Part shown: piece by piece, positions 62,417-64,000 of the stretch
Layout of the letters: each line of letters begins with the position of its first letter
How positions within the stretch are numbered: position 1 is the first letter of the stretch
Origin: PALSA-693 sp963702305
GTDB taxonomy: Bacteria; Actinomycetota; Acidimicrobiia; Acidimicrobiales; Palsa-688
NCBI GenBank assembly: GCA_963702305.1
Contig: CAVPBX010000008.1
Coordinates: forward strand, 62,001-126,000
Direction: 5' to 3'
Length of the DNA: 64,000 bases
Translations under genes and position numbers: made by a program
The notes under the pieces: generated by a model
The model's input: only the letters and a program-made list of their open reading frames with translations
The model's database searches: none
What the model was told of the DNA's origin: nothing

Positions 62417-64000
62417 GTGGCAGTGGTCACAGGGGGCGAAGGGCGAGTAGGCCAGAGCGTGGCCCAGCGAGCCGACCGGCTGGCGGATCGCCTGGCCCGG
62501 ACCCAGCGGATCACGTCCCGCCTGGTCACGGCCGTGGCCACCGACGAGATCGCCGCGGCCCTGACCGAGTCCCTCGCCACCGACCGGGTGGGCTGGTGCG
62601 GCGTATGGCTGGTGCGAGAGGGCCGTCTGGCGGTGGTCGACTCGCCCGCCACCTGCGCGCCCAACCTCGACGTCAGAGATGTGCCCCTGGATAGCCCCTC
62701 CCCGCTGGCCCGGGTATTGCGCAACCGGAAGCCGCTGTACCTGCCCGCCGAGCCTGACCACCGACCTGCCGACGATCGCGGCCTGATCGCGGCCGGCACC
62801 AGCGCGGCGATCGTTCCGCTGTTGCTGCGGGACCGGGGGCTGGGCGTGTTGGTCATCACCTACCCCGACGAACACGTCTTCGACCGGGAGGAGACGGACT
62901 TCCTGGCCGCCATGGTCGATCAGGCCGCCCAGGCCCTCGACCGGGCCCACCTCTACGAATCCCAGGCCGCCCTGGCCCGAGCCAACGCCTACTTCGCCGA
63001 GGCGGCCCAGGTCCTGGCCGAGGCCGCCGACTTCGGCGATACCCTCGACCGGCTCGCGGGCGTGGCCCTGGAAGCCCTCGGTGACATCTGCCTCATCGAC
63101 GTCCTCGGGGACCACGGCGAGATCAACCGCATGGTGGCCCGCCACCGCAATCCGGTCCACCAGCCGCTCGTCGACCGGCTGAAGCCCGCCCACTACCCCG
63201 GGCTGGTCGGGGTCCATCCCGTCCTGGAGGTCGTCCGGACCCACGAGACCCGGTGGGCGGCCGAGATGCCCGACGAGTTCCTGCGGCGCACGACGCGCGA
63301 CGACGAGCATTTCGCGGTGGTCAAGGCGTTGGGGTTCCGCTCGTTCCTGGCCGTGCCCCTGATCACCGGGGACGAGCTCGTCGGCTCGCTGACCCTCGTC
63401 TCGGCGAGCCGGTCCTTCCGCCTGGACGATGTGCATTTTGCCGAACGGCTGGCGCAACAGGTGGCCGCGGTGGTCAGCAACGCCCGCCGATACGACGCCA
63501 CGCTGCGGACCTCCCACATCCTCCAGCAGAGCCTGCTGCCGCGGGACCTGCCCCGGGTCCCGGGCCTCGACATCCACACCCGGTACCTGCCGGCCACGCG
63601 CTGGCTTGGAAGTCGGCGGCGACTTCTACGACGTGATCGTCCTGCCCAGCGGGCGGATCGGCTTCATGATCGGCGATGTCGCCGGCCACGACCGCGACGC
63701 CGCGGCGGTGATGGGCCAACTGCGCAGCGCGGCCCGAGCCCTGGCCGGTCAAGTCCACTCCCCCGCCGCCCTGGTCGATGCCCTCCAGTGGAGTTGGGAC
63801 CTGGTCGGCTTCGACCGCATCGCCACCGGTGCGTTCGGGCGGTTGGATCCCAGCAACGGCGACTTGGTGATGGCGTCGGCCGGCCACTATCCGCCGTTGG
63901 TCATCGACGGGGAGGGCGCCCAGTATTTACCGGTGGAACCCAGCTCGCCGCTCGGGGCGCCGGGCCCCAAGGGCGTGGACTGGGAGGGGAAGCTGGGGCC
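62417..64000 (+). CDS. GAF-GAF-PP2C (RsbU/SpoIIE-like) phosphatase, frameshifted, cut by window end
   Basis: From GTG 62417: an N-terminal helical stretch, then two GAF domains (about residues 45-185, with A-A-I-V-P-L-L-L, and 195-350, with F-L-A-V-P-L-I). Just past 63600 the reading frame changes: the first frame continues as Arg-rich sequence, while the next frame has L-E-V-G-G-D-F-Y-D-V-I-V and G-D-V-A-G-H-D, the start of a PP2C/SpoIIE-type domain, open to base 64000. One extra base near 63601-63608 explains it. Such proteins control an anti-anti-sigma factor in stress signalling. Divergent from the lipid-type operon by 160 bp. Confidence 0.75.
   Translation, partial: MAVVTGGEGRVGQSVAQRADRLADRLARTQRITSRLVTAVATDEIAAALTESLATDRVGWCGVWLVREGRLAVVDSPATCAPNLDVRDVPLDSPSPLARVLRNRKPLYLPAEPDHRPADDRGLIAAGTSAAIVPLLLRDRGLGVLVITYPDEHVFDREETDFLAAMVDQAAQALDRAHLYESQAALARANAYFAEAAQVLAEAADFGDTLDRLAGVALEALGDICLIDVLGDHGEINRMVARHRNPVHQPLVDRLKPAHYPGLVGVHPVLEVVRTHETRWAAEMPDEFLRRTTRDDEHFAVVKALGFRSFLAVPLITGDELVGSLTLVSASRSFRLDDVHFAERLAQQVAAVVSNARRYDATLRTSHILQQSLLPRDLPRVPGLDIHTRYLPATRWLGSRRRLLRRDRPAQRADRLHDRRCRRPRPRRRGGDGPTAQRGPSPGRSSPLPRRPGRCPPVELGPGRLRPHRHRCVRAVGSQQRRLGDGVGRPLSAVGHRRGGRPVFTGGTQLAARGAGPQGRGLGGEAGA

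Noticed and set aside
58901..63577. Continuous minus-strand open frame of over 1500 codons
   Set aside because: It joins the patatin gene, a shadow frame of the ADC-like gene and the alpha/beta hydrolase N-terminus, then antisense of the GAF-PP2C gene. It is not a single protein.

Overview
The window is dense, very GC-rich DNA (third codon positions nearly always G or C, many GTG and TTG starts, short or overlapping gene junctions). Gene content points to an actinobacterium (Actinomycetota): a mycothiol-type formaldehyde dehydrogenase, DUF3817 and RNHCP proteins, an LpqY-SugABC-like sugar importer, a probable BsaP biotin-synthase partner, a fused PabBC and a fused IcmF mutase. An acidimicrobial relative is possible, but that is a guess. 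No rRNA, tRNA, CRISPR array, phage or insertion sequence was seen; it reads as ordinary chromosome.

Layout. 0-6 kb: CYTH protein (cut by the window edge), GDT1-type cation transporter, DUF3817 protein, dienelactone hydrolase, a PP2C / VWA / kinase-like signalling triad and a VIT1-like transporter. 6-13.3 kb: acyl-CoA synthetase divergent from a leucine/isovalerate catabolic operon (MCC beta, MCC alpha, HMG-CoA lyase, acyl-CoA dehydrogenase). 13.3-19.6 kb: RNHCP protein, serine hydrolase, TetR regulator, sulfate activation (cysQ, cysNC, cysD). 19.6-23.4 kb: IcmF divergent from a Fur-family regulator with a Fur-box-like palindrome in its promoter. 23.4-30.8 kb: small membrane protein, orphan DUF4280 spike-like protein, PhyH oxygenase, SnoaL-like protein, MscR-type dehydrogenase, fused 2-oxoacid dehydrogenase E1, phosphoesterase, ParB-like protein. 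30.8-35.2 kb: LpqY-SugABC-like importer. 35.3-43.3 kb: lipoprotein, second acyl-CoA synthetase, geranylgeranyl-reductase-type flavoprotein, UbiE-type methyltransferase, membrane protein, SRPBCC, MBL hydrolase, GNAT-like protein. 43.3-51.7 kb: biotin region, with bioA-bioF-bioD-pabBC (then an AspH-like hydroxylase and a serine-palmitoyltransferase-like enzyme) on the minus strand and bioB-bsaP on the plus strand, separated by an 81-bp near-perfect inverted repeat. 51.7-55.1 kb: peptide-type binding lipoprotein and an ArsR/CDF zinc efflux pair. 55.1-62.3 kb: a tightly coupled six-gene operon (alpha/beta hydrolase, acetoacetate-decarboxylase-like, patatin, GMC oxidase, unknown, phosphoesterase), the best candidate for an undescribed pathway. 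62.4-64 kb: GAF-GAF-PP2C regulator cut by the window end.

Six genes carry a single-base frame change exactly where the protein signal moves to another frame. This looks more like assembly indels than gene decay, so these genes are annotated as intact with a flagged shift.
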